Positions 9,683 through 18,599 of a DNA stretch of 64,000 nt are shown piece by piece (position 1 is the stretch's first letter; the number at the start of each line of letters is the position of its first letter). Below the pieces are notes generated by a model, which was not told the origin of the DNA, made no database searches, and worked only from the letters and a program-made list of their open reading frames with translations. Source of the stretch: Roseiarcus sp036489975 (GTDB lineage Bacteria > Pseudomonadota > Alphaproteobacteria > Rhizobiales > Beijerinckiaceae); assembly GCA_036489975.1 (NCBI GenBank), contig DASXES010000136.1, positions 14,351 to 78,350 on the forward strand, given 5' to 3'. A program made the position numbers and the translations under genes.

Positions 9683-11323
9683 ATGGCGTATGATTACATC
9701 ATTGTGGGCGGGGGATCGGCGGGATGCGTGCTCGCCAACCGTTTGAGCGCCGATCCGTCGATCGAGGTCCTTCTCCTGGAGGCCGGCGGCTCGGACTGGA
9801 ACCCCCTGTTCAGAATGCCAGCCGGGTTCGCGAAAATGACCAAAGGGGTCGCGAGCTGGGGGTGGAGCACAATCCCCCAGAAGCATCTCAACGGCCGCGT
9901 CATTTGGTACACTCAGGCCAAGGTGATCGGAGGCGGCTCGTCGATCAACGCTCAACTTTACACGCGCGGCAACGCCAAGGATTACGACGCCTGGGCGAGC
10001 GAGGCAGGCGCGACCGGCTGGAGCTATCGCGAGATCCTCCCCTATTTCAAACGGAGCGAGGACAACCAGAAGCTTCACAACGCCTATCACAGCTATGGCG
10101 GGCCGCTCAGCGTGTCCTATCCCATCAATCCGCCCCCGATCAGCTACGCATTCCTGCGCGCCGCGCAGGAACTCGGCATTCCCTTCAACGACGATTTCAA
10201 CGGGGCGATCCAGGACGGGATCGGCCACTACCAGCTTTCCACCCGCAACGCTGAGCGATCTTCAGCATCGACCGCCTTCGTGAAGCCGATAAAGGGCAGG
10301 AAGAACCTTACCGTTCGCCTCAACACGCAGACGCTGAGGATCGAGGTCCAGAATGGCCGCGCGATCGGGGTGAAGGTCGTCTCGGGGACCGGGACCGAGA
10401 CCCTGAACGCCGACCGGGAGATCATCGTCAGCTGCGGCGCCATCGGCTCGCCGCGCCTTCTCCAGCTTTCCGGCATCGGGCCCGCCGATGCGTTGAAGGC
10501 CGCAGCGGTGGACGTAGTGCATGACTTGCCCGGCGTGGGTTCGAACCTGCAGGATCACCTGGATTTATATGCGATCTCCGAATGTACAGGAGAGCATACT
10601 TATGATCGGCTCGCGCAGCCGCATCGCACCGCATGGGCGGGCCTCCAGTATCTCGCCTTCAAGACCGGCCCCGTGACCTCCACGCTTTTCGAGACCGGCG
10701 GATTTTGGTATGCAGACAAACAGGCGCGATCACCCGACATCCAGTTTCATCTTGGCCTCGGCTCGGGCATCGAGGCTGGCGTGGCGGCGATGAAGAATCC
10801 GGGCGTTACTTTGAATTCGGCCTTCCTCCGTCCTCGTTCACGCGGGACCGTGCGTATCGCGAGCGCCGATCCAAATGCATCGCCTCTCATTGATCCGAAC
10901 TACTGGGCCGACCCTTATGACCGCGAGTGCGCCATCAAGGGCTTGAGGATGGCGCGGGACATCTTGCGGCAGCCGGCATTGAAACCGTTCGTCATGGCTG
11001 AGCGGATGCCCGGCGACGATATTCGCACTGACGAGCAACTCGCCGAATACGCCTATCGCACCTGCAAGACGGACCACCATCCCGCCGGAACCTGCGCGAT
11101 GGGCTCGGGTGCCGACGCGGTGGTGACGCCTGATCTGAGGCTGCGTGGACTCCTCGGAATCCGCGTCGTCGACGCTTCCGTCATGCCGTTCGTTCCATCG
11201 AGCAACACCAACGCGCCGACAATCATGGTTGCCGAGAAGGCCTCCGATCTCATTCTCGGCAAGGCGACGCCGCCGCCGGCAGAGATCGAGGAAAAGGGGC
11301 AGGCTTTCGTTCGGTCTCAATAA
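9683..11323 (+). CDS. GMC-family FAD-dependent oxidoreductase (choline/alcohol dehydrogenase BetA-like)
   Basis: 546 residues, the length of choline- and alcohol-dehydrogenase-type GMC enzymes. FAD-binding motif IIVGGGSAGCVLANRLS at the very N-terminus, a flavin loop GGGSSINAQLYTRG, and the C-terminal active-site region TDHHPAGTCAMG with its histidine pair, ending in the conserved SSNTNAPTIMVAEKASDLI. It oxidises a primary or secondary alcohol to the carbonyl. It is the last gene of the + strand operon and converges with the oxygenase operon. The sequence branch is distinct from the preceding GMC gene, so it does not look like a recent duplicate. Confidence 0.9.
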   Translation: MAYDYIIVGGGSAGCVLANRLSADPSIEVLLLEAGGSDWNPLFRMPAGFAKMTKGVASWGWSTIPQKHLNGRVIWYTQAKVIGGGSSINAQLYTRGNAKDYDAWASEAGATGWSYREILPYFKRSEDNQKLHNAYHSYGGPLSVSYPINPPPISYAFLRAAQELGIPFNDDFNGAIQDGIGHYQLSTRNAERSSASTAFVKPIKGRKNLTVRLNTQTLRIEVQNGRAIGVKVVSGTGTETLNADREIIVSCGAIGSPRLLQLSGIGPADALKAAAVDVVHDLPGVGSNLQDHLDLYAISECTGEHTYDRLAQPHRTAWAGLQYLAFKTGPVTSTLFETGGFWYADKQARSPDIQFHLGLGSGIEAGVAAMKNPGVTLNSAFLRPRSRGTVRIASADPNASPLIDPNYWADPYDRECAIKGLRMARDILRQPALKPFVMAERMPGDDIRTDEQLAEYAYRTCKTDHHPAGTCAMGSGADAVVTPDLRLRGLLGIRVVDASVMPFVPSSNTNAPTIMVAEKASDLILGKATPPPAEIEEKGQAFVRSQ

Positions 11324-11484
11324 CGGTTGGCGCGGAGCGGAGTTTTCGGGCGATCGCGCCAACGCCGCGTTCCCGCGGCTCTCTGCGGTTGCCCGGGAGG
11401 ATGATTGTCCGATGTCCGTCGCCGCGCGCTGCGGAGCGCGCACCGGCGCGCCGGCGCGAACGTTCACCCAAGCTTGGATGGCCT

Positions 11485-12468
11485 TCAGGCCCGACCGTGA
11501 GCCAAGGCGCCGGACAGGTCGTCCACCTTCGGCTTGCTCGCGTCGAGGCGCATCTTCAGATAGTCGGCGGCCAGGATCGGCGGATAACGGGTGGACTGCC
11601 CTTCTCGCACGCAGCTCGGAATCGTGTCGACCATCGCGTCCGGATTCGGGTCGTAGAAAAAGGCGATCGAATAGCGCTCCTTCAGGCTGCGATTGACGAC
11701 GCGATGCGGCGTCGAGACATAGACATCGTTGGTCCAGCGCATCAGACAGTCGCCGATATTGACGATAAAGGCGCCCCCGACGACCGGCGCTTCGATCCAT
11801 TGTCCGGCGCGGGTGCGCACCTCGAGCCCGCCGACGTCGTCCGTGGCGAGCAGGGTGAGGTTGCCGTAATCCGTATGCTCGCCAGCCCCCGTCCGTGGAT
11901 CGGAGCCGGGGGGCGGCGACGGATAATGCAAAAGCCTGAGCGTCGCCATCGGCCGATCGAACTTGTTGGCGAAGAAATCGGACTTCAGGCCGAGGTCGCG
12001 GGCGAAGGCGCGGTGCAACCGCCCGCCGAGCGCCGCGCAGGCATTGAAGTAGGCGAGCGTCGTCTCGCGAAACCCCGGCAGGCCGGGCCAGGCGTTGAGC
12101 GAGCGAAAGGGCTCGCCGGAGACAAGCTCCGGATCGTCCGCCGCGAGGTCGAGCCCGACGTTGAAGGCCTCCTTCATGTCCGGTCCCTGCGCCGGATCGA
12201 GCGCCTCATGCAGAAGGCCGGAATAGCCGCGATTGCCGCCGACTGTTTCGATCGCAAGGCTCCGCTTCTCGGCGACCGGCAGGGCGAAGAAGTCGCGCGA
12301 TCGGGCGAAAGCTGCCGCGATCAGATTTGCGTCCACTCCGTGGTTGACGACATAGAAGAAGCCCACATCGCGGCAGGCCGCGCCGACCTCGGCCGCGATC
12401 CGGCTGAGCGAAGGCCTGTCGCCTTCGCCCAATGAGGCCAGATCGACGATGGGCAGTGCGTCCGGCAC
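11485..12468 (-). CDS. Isopenicillin-N-synthase-family Fe(II)/2-oxoglutarate-dependent oxygenase
   Basis: 327 residues with GTG start and a GGGAG ribosome-binding site. The facial triad is complete: EHTDYGNLTLL gives His198 and Asp200, TPHRVVNR gives His255, and the 2-oxoglutarate-binding Arg-x-Ser is RYS (Arg265, Ser267). The N-terminal DIOX_N pattern DVGFFYVVNHGV is also present. It hydroxylates or otherwise oxidises a small molecule in the cytoplasm. It is the last gene of the long minus-strand operon, 24 bases after the amidohydrolase, so its substrate is probably an intermediate of the ureide/N-heterocycle pathway. The 161 bases between it and the GMC gene contain no recognisable gene. 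Confidence 0.88.
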   Translation of the reverse strand: MPDALPIVDLASLGEGDRPSLSRIAAEVGAACRDVGFFYVVNHGVDANLIAAAFARSRDFFALPVAEKRSLAIETVGGNRGYSGLLHEALDPAQGPDMKEAFNVGLDLAADDPELVSGEPFRSLNAWPGLPGFRETTLAYFNACAALGGRLHRAFARDLGLKSDFFANKFDRPMATLRLLHYPSPPPGSDPRTGAGEHTDYGNLTLLATDDVGGLEVRTRAGQWIEAPVVGGAFIVNIGDCLMRWTNDVYVSTPHRVVNRSLKERYSIAFFYDPNPDAMVDTIPSCVREGQSTRYPPILAADYLKMRLDASKPKVDDLSGALAHGRA

Positions 12469-12492
12469 GATCGGCTCCCTTTCCCGTAATGG

Positions 12493-13941
12493 TCAGCAGC
12501 AGCCGAGGCCGCTTCGATAATATTGCGCTGCCGCAGGCTCCAGCGCGGCCCATGCAGCCAGAAACGGCGCCCGCGACGGCGTTCCTGCGCGATATTGGCG
12601 GCGCAGCTCCGCTTCCGCCGCCTTGAGATCGACGCGGGCGAGCCGCCCGTCGTGGACCACCTGTTCGCCCGCGACGATGAGTTCGGCGACATGCGCGGCG
12701 GTCGAGCGCGCGAACACAAGGTCGATCGGCTCCACGTCCATGACCGCGTCGCGGTCGAGCGCGTCAAGATCGAGCACGAGAATGTCGGCGGGCGCGCCGA
12801 CGGCAAGCGCGCCAGACCCCGGCGCGCCATTGGCGAAGCGGCCGTTGCCGACGATCGCCGAAAGCCACCCGCCGCGCTCGATAACGCTGTCGAAGCCCCA
12901 GCCGCCGTGAAGAAAATGGCCAAGGCGCATCTCCCGCAAAATGTCGTCGTCCTCATCGAGGGCGGAAGCGTCGACGCCGAGCGCCACGCGGCAGCCGCGA
13001 TTGAGCGCCTCCGCGATCGGAGCGACGCCGCTGCGCAGATGCAAATTCGAGCTCGGATTGGTGGCGATGATCGCGCCCGAGGCGCCAATCAGGTCGAGCT
13101 CTTCGGGGCGCGCGTGGACGCAATGGGCGAGCGTCAGGCGCGGCGAGAGAAGGCCAAGCGCCTTCAGGCGCTGCACAACGCCATCCGGATAGGCGCGGTC
13201 GGCGAAAGCGCGCTGATAGCGCGTCTCGAGGAGATGCATGTGGACGCGCCGGCCCGTCCGGCGCGACGCATCCGCGATCGCGGCCAGGAGCGGGTCCGAG
13301 CACCATTGCGGACCACTGGGGCCGAACTGCACGGAAAATGTCGGGCTCTCCATCGCCTCCGCGATGGCTTCGACCCGCGCGACCTGCTCCTGCGTGCCAA
13401 GGACCGGGCCGAGGAATTGCGCTTCGACCGTATCGCGCGCCTCCCCGGGCATTTGCGCAAGAACCGCCTCCTCGTCGCCATAAACGAGCGGGTTGCGGTC
13501 GCGCATGAATACGGCGAGCGTCACGCGCACCCCCACATCCGCGGCGGCGCGGGCGATCGCTTTGGCTTCCTCGACCGGCGGCATGGGCCCGTGAAAGCGG
13601 GTGTAGTGCGCCATCACCGAGCCCGCGCCCCCGCGCGCCGCACGTCCGAAAGCGGCGAGCGCGCCGAGATAGGGGTCGATCGCCGGCATCGCCGCGAGAC
13701 GGAGAAGCCAGGTCTCGAGTGGCCTGGCCGCCGCGCCAAAGGAGGTCGTGGACAGGGGACGGGCGTGATCGTGCGCGTTGACCAGCGCCGGCATCGCCAG
13801 AAGTCGGCGCGCGCTGTTTGCGCCCGTCGGCGTGATCGCGGCAATGCGCCCGTCGCTTATCACGAGATCGACGGGCGAACCCGCCGGGCTGCCGTCAGTC
13901 GGCAGAAGGATGACGCCGGAAAGCCGGTCGACCGCAGTCAC
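12493..13941 (-). CDS. Metal-dependent amidohydrolase (cytosine/guanine-deaminase-like superfamily)
   Basis: 482 residues of the amidohydrolase superfamily TIM barrel. Likely metal ligands: His57 and His59 in VNAHDHARP, His234 or His236 in HMHLLET, His273/His276 in LAHCVHARPE and Asp324 in LGVDASALDEDDD. This arrangement is that of mononuclear-metal deaminases and chlorohydrolases acting on purines, pyrimidines and triazines (the AtzB/TrzN/guanine deaminase group). GTG start overlaps the stop of the MTHFS-like gene (GTGA). In this operon it could deaminate the imported heterocycle or open its ring. The exact substrate cannot be inferred from sequence alone. Confidence 0.85.
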   Translation of the reverse strand: MTAVDRLSGVILLPTDGSPAGSPVDLVISDGRIAAITPTGANSARRLLAMPALVNAHDHARPLSTTSFGAAARPLETWLLRLAAMPAIDPYLGALAAFGRAARGGAGSVMAHYTRFHGPMPPVEEAKAIARAAADVGVRVTLAVFMRDRNPLVYGDEEAVLAQMPGEARDTVEAQFLGPVLGTQEQVARVEAIAEAMESPTFSVQFGPSGPQWCSDPLLAAIADASRRTGRRVHMHLLETRYQRAFADRAYPDGVVQRLKALGLLSPRLTLAHCVHARPEELDLIGASGAIIATNPSSNLHLRSGVAPIAEALNRGCRVALGVDASALDEDDDILREMRLGHFLHGGWGFDSVIERGGWLSAIVGNGRFANGAPGSGALAVGAPADILVLDLDALDRDAVMDVEPIDLVFARSTAAHVAELIVAGEQVVHDGRLARVDLKAAEAELRRQYRAGTPSRAPFLAAWAALEPAAAQYYRSGLGCC

Positions 13942-14717
13942 GTCGTCCGCTTCCGCCGGTCGATCGTGTCGCGCAGCGCGCTCAAGAAAGGGATGTCGGC
14001 GAACTGGTCCGGGCGCACCTTGTCCCAGTCCACGCCTTCCGGCTGCGGGTGGCTCGTCCGCGTCGCGATCAGTTCGAGTTCGGTCGCGATGTAATGCAAG
14101 GCCGAGTCATGGCTCTCCATGACGACCTCGGAAATGGGCACGACCTGCGAGGAATGAACGGTCGTGGCGATCGGCGTCGAGGCGTTGACAAGCCCTAGCT
14201 CGCGAAAGAGCCCCTGTTCGAGATCCGCGAATCCCGCGCCTTTCCCCGTGCGCCCGCCGGACCGCGTGACCGCGACGCAGCCAACGACGCAGAAATCGAG
14301 CTTCGGCATGTCCTCGAATCCGAGCGGCTCGCCATGCTCCATGAACCCTTGCGCGGTGGCGGCGGTCTCGAAGTCCACGCCCTTTGCGGCCAGCTTGTCC
14401 GGGTCGATGCGCAGGTAGGGAAAGCCCTTGGTGAGATAAGGAACAGGCGAGAACAGGAGCTTGCCGTCATAGAGCGCGCGCAGGCGGACGGGGATTTGCG
14501 GCGGATCGGGGTTGCACTTGATGACCCGAGCCCGGCCCCATTCGTCGAGCTCGCTTAAGCGCTTGGCCGCGACGTCAGCGCCGACGAAATTGGGGATGCG
14601 ATCGAAGACAGGGCCGACGTTGACATGCGTTTCGACCAGTCCGCTCCACACCCGGTCGCGGATAGCGGCCTTTGCGCCATTGCGCCCGGCCCATCGGGAA
14701 TCGCCGCGCTCGGCCAT
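13938..14717 (-). CDS. 5-formyltetrahydrofolate cyclo-ligase-like (MTHFS-fold) protein
   Basis: 259 residues. Start at ATG 14717 with GAGGGA just upstream; the frame is open further but overlaps the AtzE gene. The segments GGRTGKGAGFADLEQ and TPIATTVHSSQVV resemble the phosphate- and folate-binding part of the MTHFS family, closest in style to the MTHFS-domain (MTHFSD) paralogues rather than to the housekeeping enzyme. Located between AtzE-like and amidohydrolase genes in a catabolic operon that also encodes a formamidase. It may process a formylated intermediate or act as an ATP-dependent ligase on an unknown acid. Fold assignment is good, reaction unknown. Confidence 0.75.
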   Translation of the reverse strand: MAERGDSRWAGRNGAKAAIRDRVWSGLVETHVNVGPVFDRIPNFVGADVAAKRLSELDEWGRARVIKCNPDPPQIPVRLRALYDGKLLFSPVPYLTKGFPYLRIDPDKLAAKGVDFETAATAQGFMEHGEPLGFEDMPKLDFCVVGCVAVTRSGGRTGKGAGFADLEQGLFRELGLVNASTPIATTVHSSQVVPISEVVMESHDSALHYIATELELIATRTSHPQPEGVDWDKVRPDQFADIPFLSALRDTIDRRKRTT

Positions 14718-14727
14718 TTTTCCCTCG

Positions 14728-16131
14728 TCAAGCCAATGTTGCGACCGGCGCGCGAACGACGCCCGCCCGCTCCAGCGCCGAGGCCACGCGCAGCGCGAGA
14801 TCCTCCCGCCACGGAGCGGTGACAATCTGCACGCCGATCGGGAGCTTCTCGCCATCCGTCCACACCGGCGCCACGACGACAGGCAGCCCTATGAAGGAAA
14901 GCGGCTGGGTGAAAAGTCCGAGGTTTGGCCGCACCAGCATCTCCCGGCCGTCGAGCGTGAAGGTCCTCTGTCCGATCTTGGGCGCCCGGCACGGGGTCGC
15001 CGGCGCAAGCAGAATGTCGACGTCGCGAAAGAGCGCAAGCGCCTCGGCGCGAAACCGGCGCCGGAATTTTTGCGCCTGCGCAGCCCAGGCCCCCGGAAGC
15101 ATCGCGCCGGCGATCAGGCGGTCTCGAGTGTCGGGATCGAAGTCGCCCACCCGCGTGCGCAGCCGTTCGAGATGAAGCGCCGCGCCTTCGACCATGGTGA
15201 TGAGATAGGCGGACGAGCGCGCCACGTCCGCGCGAGCGAGTTCGACGATCCGGTCCGCCTTCAGGGCGCGCGCGACCCTGTCGACCGCCGCAAAAGCGCT
15301 CGCTTCGCCGGAATGGGCGAAATAGCCGCCGAGCCTTGCGATGCGCAACCCGGTGACGCCGTCATCGAGCGTCGGCGACGCCAGCGTCGCCGCCATGTCG
15401 GCTTGCGCCGGGTCCCCATCGTCGCGGCCAAGCATGGCGTCATAGGCAAGCGCGAGATCACCGGCGGAGCGCGCGAGCGGGCCCACATGGTCGAAGCTGG
15501 CGACGAACGGGAACGCGCCGGCCCGGGACAGCCGGCCATAGGTCGGCTTGAGGCCGAACAGGCCGCAGAGCGAACTCGGCACGCGAATGGAGCCGTTGGT
15601 GTCGGAACCCAGCGCGATCGGAACGAGGCCGCCAGCCACCGCCGCGCCCGATCCGCCGGACGATCCTCCTGACATATGCTCGAGGTCGTGCGGATTGCGG
15701 GAAGGGCCGTCGTGCGCGTTCTCGCCCGTAAAATCATAGGCGAACTCGCCCATGTTCAGCGCGCCCATCAGCACGCCTCCGGCCGCCTCCAGGCGCGCGA
15801 CGATGGTCGCGTCTGTTTTCGCCGGCGCGCGGTCGCGATTGATCTTGGAGCCCGCGCGGGTCGAGAGCCCCTCGATGTCGAACAGGTTCTTGACCGCGAA
15901 CGGCGCGCCTGCGAGCGGCCCGAGGCTCTTTCCGCGCGCCCGCGCCGCGTCGATTTCGGCAGCCTTGGCGAGCGCGCGCCCGGCGGTGACGTCGGTGAAG
16001 GCGCCGAGCGCGCGGTTATGCGACTCGATGCGCTTGAGCGTCGATTGCGCGATCTCGAGAGCGCTGACCACGCCGGTTTTGACGGCGGCCGCGATCGCTT
16101 GCGCCGATCCGTCGAGAAGCTTCGCCGTCAC
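14728..16131 (-). CDS. atzE: AtzE-type amidase (1-carboxybiuret hydrolase large subunit)
   Basis: 467-residue amidase-signature enzyme. The Ser-cisSer-Lys triad is visible: Lys81 in FAVKNLFD, Ser157 in SGGSSGGSG and Ser181 in GSDTNGSIRVPS, spaced 24 residues as in the family. The immediately preceding gene overlaps it (ATGA) and encodes a 62-residue AtzG-like subunit, which strongly supports AtzE rather than a generic amidase. In the known pathway AtzEG deaminates 1-carboxybiuret to 1,3-dicarboxyurea. Here no triazine or cyanuric acid hydrolase is visible nearby, so the physiological source of the substrate may differ. Other amidase-signature substrates remain possible. Confidence 0.82.
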   Translation of the reverse strand: MTAKLLDGSAQAIAAAVKTGVVSALEIAQSTLKRIESHNRALGAFTDVTAGRALAKAAEIDAARARGKSLGPLAGAPFAVKNLFDIEGLSTRAGSKINRDRAPAKTDATIVARLEAAGGVLMGALNMGEFAYDFTGENAHDGPSRNPHDLEHMSGGSSGGSGAAVAGGLVPIALGSDTNGSIRVPSSLCGLFGLKPTYGRLSRAGAFPFVASFDHVGPLARSAGDLALAYDAMLGRDDGDPAQADMAATLASPTLDDGVTGLRIARLGGYFAHSGEASAFAAVDRVARALKADRIVELARADVARSSAYLITMVEGAALHLERLRTRVGDFDPDTRDRLIAGAMLPGAWAAQAQKFRRRFRAEALALFRDVDILLAPATPCRAPKIGQRTFTLDGREMLVRPNLGLFTQPLSFIGLPVVVAPVWTDGEKLPIGVQIVTAPWREDLALRVASALERAGVVRAPVATLA

Positions 16132-16316
16132 GCCGTGAACACCGGTGCGGGCTCTTCCGCGTCGTCGAGCGCAATCGAGAACAGCTTTTCCGCCTGCTGC
16201 GCGGCGATGCTCAAATGCAGCGCGGTTTGGGCCCGCGACTCCGGGGTGAGGGTCAAGCCCAGCAACGGCGCCACGGCGTCCATCAACGCCTCGGGATCAA
16301 AGGGTCCGGAACTCAT
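16128..16316 (-). CDS. atzG: AtzG-like small subunit (DUF4089 type)
   Basis: Small acidic helical protein of about 62 residues if it starts at ATG 16316 (MSSGPFDPEALMDA); an in-frame ATG at 16376 would add 20 less conserved residues. Length, helical pattern (LLGLTLTPESRAQTALHL) and position directly before and overlapping atzE match AtzG, the structural subunit needed for the stability of AtzE, analogous to GatC for GatA. It has no catalytic residues of its own. Likely forms an AtzE2G2-type heterotetramer. Confidence 0.78.
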   Translation of the reverse strand: MSSGPFDPEALMDAVAPLLGLTLTPESRAQTALHLSIAAQQAEKLFSIALDDAEEPAPVFTA

Positions 16317-16385
16317 GACGCCGCCAATTTTGAACGAAGCGAGCGCCGCCGTCCAGCCGGTGATTGCGCTTCCCACCTCAACGGG

Positions 16386-17921
16386 TCAATGACCCGCCAT
16401 ATAGCGGCCGATCGTCGTTCGGTCGGCGTTCGCGCCCTCGGTCAGATAGGCGACCTTGCCGCCGGACATGACGGCGATGCGGTCCGAAAGCTCGAGGATT
16501 TCGTCGAGATCCTCGGATACGAGCAGCACCGCCGCGCCGCGATTGCGCTGCTCCATGATCTGCGCGCGGATGTCGGCGACGGAGGCGAAGTCGAGACCGA
16601 AGCAGGGGTTGGCGACGATCAGCACGTCGACGTCCTCGGAGAGTTCGCGCGCCAGCACCGCGCGCTGCACGTTGCCGCCCGAGAGATCGCGAATTTGCGT
16701 ATCGGGGGAAGGGGTCTTCACATTGTAACGGTCGATCAGGTCGCGCGCCTTGGCGCGCATCGGCGCGGGCGACAGCCAGAAGCCAAGACGGGTCATCGGC
16801 GACTTGTCGAAGCGCCTGAACGCCATGTTCTCGGCGACCGACATCGTCGGCACGGTCGCGTTCTTCAGCGGCTCCTCCGGCAGGCCGAAAATCTTGAACT
16901 TGTCGAAATGGTCCCGCTTCGGCTCGAAGTCCTGGTCATGAACGAGGATTTGCCCGAGCTTGATCGGCCGCTGGCCGGAGAGCGCCTCGACGAGTTCGCT
17001 CTGGCCGTTGCCCGACACCCCGGCGATGCCGACGATTTCGCCCGCCGCAACCTTGAGGTCGAACCCGCTGACCGCATCGCGCCCCTCGTCGTTCTCAGCG
17101 AAAAGACCGGCGATCTCGAGCGTCGTTCCGTTCTTCGCCGAGACGGTGCGCGCCGCGGAGGGGCGCACGACCGCATCGCCGATCATCATCGCGGCCATCT
17201 CGCGGGTCGAGACAGCGCCGACCTTGCCGCCTCCGACGCGTGCACCACGCCTCAGCACGGTGAAATCGTCGCAGAACGCCTCGACCTCGCGGAACTTGTG
17301 ACTGATCATCGCGACCGTGATTTCGCCGCGGTGGGCCATGTCGCGAAGGAGACCCAGGATCTCGTCCGCCTCGCCCGGGGTCAATACCGACGTCGGCTCA
17401 TCGAGGATGAGAAAGCGCTGATCGAGGTAGAGCAGCTTGAGAATCTCGAGCTTCTGCTTTTCTCCCGCCGCCATGCTGGAGACGGGCTTGCCGAGCGGAA
17501 CACGGAACGGCATGCGATCGAGAAAGCTTTCGAGGTCTTTTCGCTCCTTCCGCCAGTCGATGAGCGAGGGCGCGTCGGCGCGGCTGACGACGAGATTCTC
17601 GGCCGCCGTCAGCGCCGGCACGAGAGTGAAATGCTGATAGACCATGCCGACGCCGAGCGCCTGCGCGTCGCGGGGATTGCGCACGGCGGCCTCGCTCCCG
17701 TCGAGCAAGAGCTGGCCCTTGTCGGGCGTGTAGAAGCCCATGATGCATTTGACAAGCGTTGACTTGCCCGCGCCGTTTTCGCCGAGAAGGGCGTGAAACG
17801 AGCCCGCCGGAACCTCGATCGACACGTCCTGAAGCGCCCGCAGCGCGCCGAACGACTTGCTCATGCCGATCGTCTCGAGCGAAGGGGCGCGCCTTGCGGC
17901 GCTGTCCGGGAACGCGGTCAT
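16386..17921 (-). CDS. BMP-type ABC transporter ATPase with two nucleotide-binding domains
   Basis: 511 residues carrying two ABC domains in tandem, as in sugar and nucleoside (BMP-family) importers. First domain: Walker A GENGAGKST (48-56), signature in the form MAAGEKQKLEILK, Walker B FLILDEPTSVLTP. Second domain: degenerate Walker A GVSGNGQSEL and signature LSGGNVQRAVLAREL, the asymmetry usual in this family. The start is ATG 17921, which overlaps the biuret-hydrolase stop (ATGA); the frame is open further upstream, but that part reads through the neighbouring gene. It serves the two permeases and the binding protein encoded upstream in the same operon. Confidence 0.92.
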   Translation of the reverse strand: MTAFPDSAARRAPSLETIGMSKSFGALRALQDVSIEVPAGSFHALLGENGAGKSTLVKCIMGFYTPDKGQLLLDGSEAAVRNPRDAQALGVGMVYQHFTLVPALTAAENLVVSRADAPSLIDWRKERKDLESFLDRMPFRVPLGKPVSSMAAGEKQKLEILKLLYLDQRFLILDEPTSVLTPGEADEILGLLRDMAHRGEITVAMISHKFREVEAFCDDFTVLRRGARVGGGKVGAVSTREMAAMMIGDAVVRPSAARTVSAKNGTTLEIAGLFAENDEGRDAVSGFDLKVAAGEIVGIAGVSGNGQSELVEALSGQRPIKLGQILVHDQDFEPKRDHFDKFKIFGLPEEPLKNATVPTMSVAENMAFRRFDKSPMTRLGFWLSPAPMRAKARDLIDRYNVKTPSPDTQIRDLSGGNVQRAVLARELSEDVDVLIVANPCFGLDFASVADIRAQIMEQRNRGAAVLLVSEDLDEILELSDRIAVMSGGKVAYLTEGANADRTTIGRYMAGH

Positions 17922-18595
17922 GGCATCGCCTCGATGAAGGCCTTCGAACCGCCGACCGCGCCGAACACGCCGCCCTGCATCTTGACCATCTTGAGCGCCG
18001 CCAGGTGATTGCCGTAGTCGGTCGCCGCGCAGCAGTCCTCGAGCAGGACGCATTCGAAGCCGCGATCGTTCGCTTCGCGCATGGTCGTGTGGACGCAGAC
18101 GTCCGTGGTGATGCCGGTCAGCGCGATGTTGTCGATCCCCCGGGTCCTCAGCATGAGCTCGAGGTCGGTGGCGCAGAACGAGCCCTTGCCCGGCTTGTCG
18201 ATGATCGGCTCGCCCGGCAGCGGCTCCAGTTCGTCGATGATATTCCAGCCTTTTTCGCCGCGCACGAGCACCTTGCCGCACGGGCCCGGATCGCCGATGC
18301 CGACGCCGATCCGCTGCGAACGCCAGCGCTTGTTGGCCGGCAGGTCCGCGAGATCCGGACGATGGCCCTCACGCGTGTGGATCACGAGATAGCCTTTGGA
18401 TCGCGCCGCGTCGAGCAGCGCCCGGATCGGCTCGATCGGCGCGCGGGTGAGCGACAGATCGTAGCCCATCGCATCGACATAGCCGCCCTTGCCGCAGAAG
18501 TCGGTCTGCATGTCGATGACGATGATCGCGGTGTTGTCCGCCCGCCAGTCACCGTTGTACGGCCACGGATAGGGGTCGGCGTCGAAAGTCGGCAT
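17918..18595 (-). CDS. biuH: Biuret amidohydrolase-type cysteine hydrolase (isochorismatase superfamily)
   Basis: 225 residues. The N-terminus (DADPYPWPYNG) and the segments IDMQTDFCGKGGY, REGHRPDLADLPANKRWR and TTDVCVHTTMREANDRG are very close to what I recall of the Rhizobium biuret hydrolase BiuH. The cysteine-hydrolase triad is in place: Asp28, Lys134 (IIDKPGKG) and Cys167 (TTDVC). It converts biuret to allophanate and ammonia; the related triuret hydrolase is an alternative. Start at ATG 18595 lies 4 bases after the formamidase stop. The allophanate product would be consumed by the divergently encoded AtzF at 23193. Confidence 0.85.
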   Translation of the reverse strand: MPTFDADPYPWPYNGDWRADNTAIIVIDMQTDFCGKGGYVDAMGYDLSLTRAPIEPIRALLDAARSKGYLVIHTREGHRPDLADLPANKRWRSQRIGVGIGDPGPCGKVLVRGEKGWNIIDELEPLPGEPIIDKPGKGSFCATDLELMLRTRGIDNIALTGITTDVCVHTTMREANDRGFECVLLEDCCAATDYGNHLAALKMVKMQGGVFGAVGGSKAFIEAMP

Positions 18596-18599
18596 TTTG

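Noticed and set aside
10536..10550. T-loop-like sequence GGGTTCGAACC suggesting a tRNA
   Set aside because: It lies inside the GMC oxidoreductase gene and encodes the conserved GVGSNLQDHL segment; no cloverleaf arms flank it.
17922..18281. N-terminal extension of the BMP transporter ATPase
   Set aside because: It reads through the biuret-hydrolase gene in another frame; the ATG at 17921 with ATGA overlap starts the family-like sequence.
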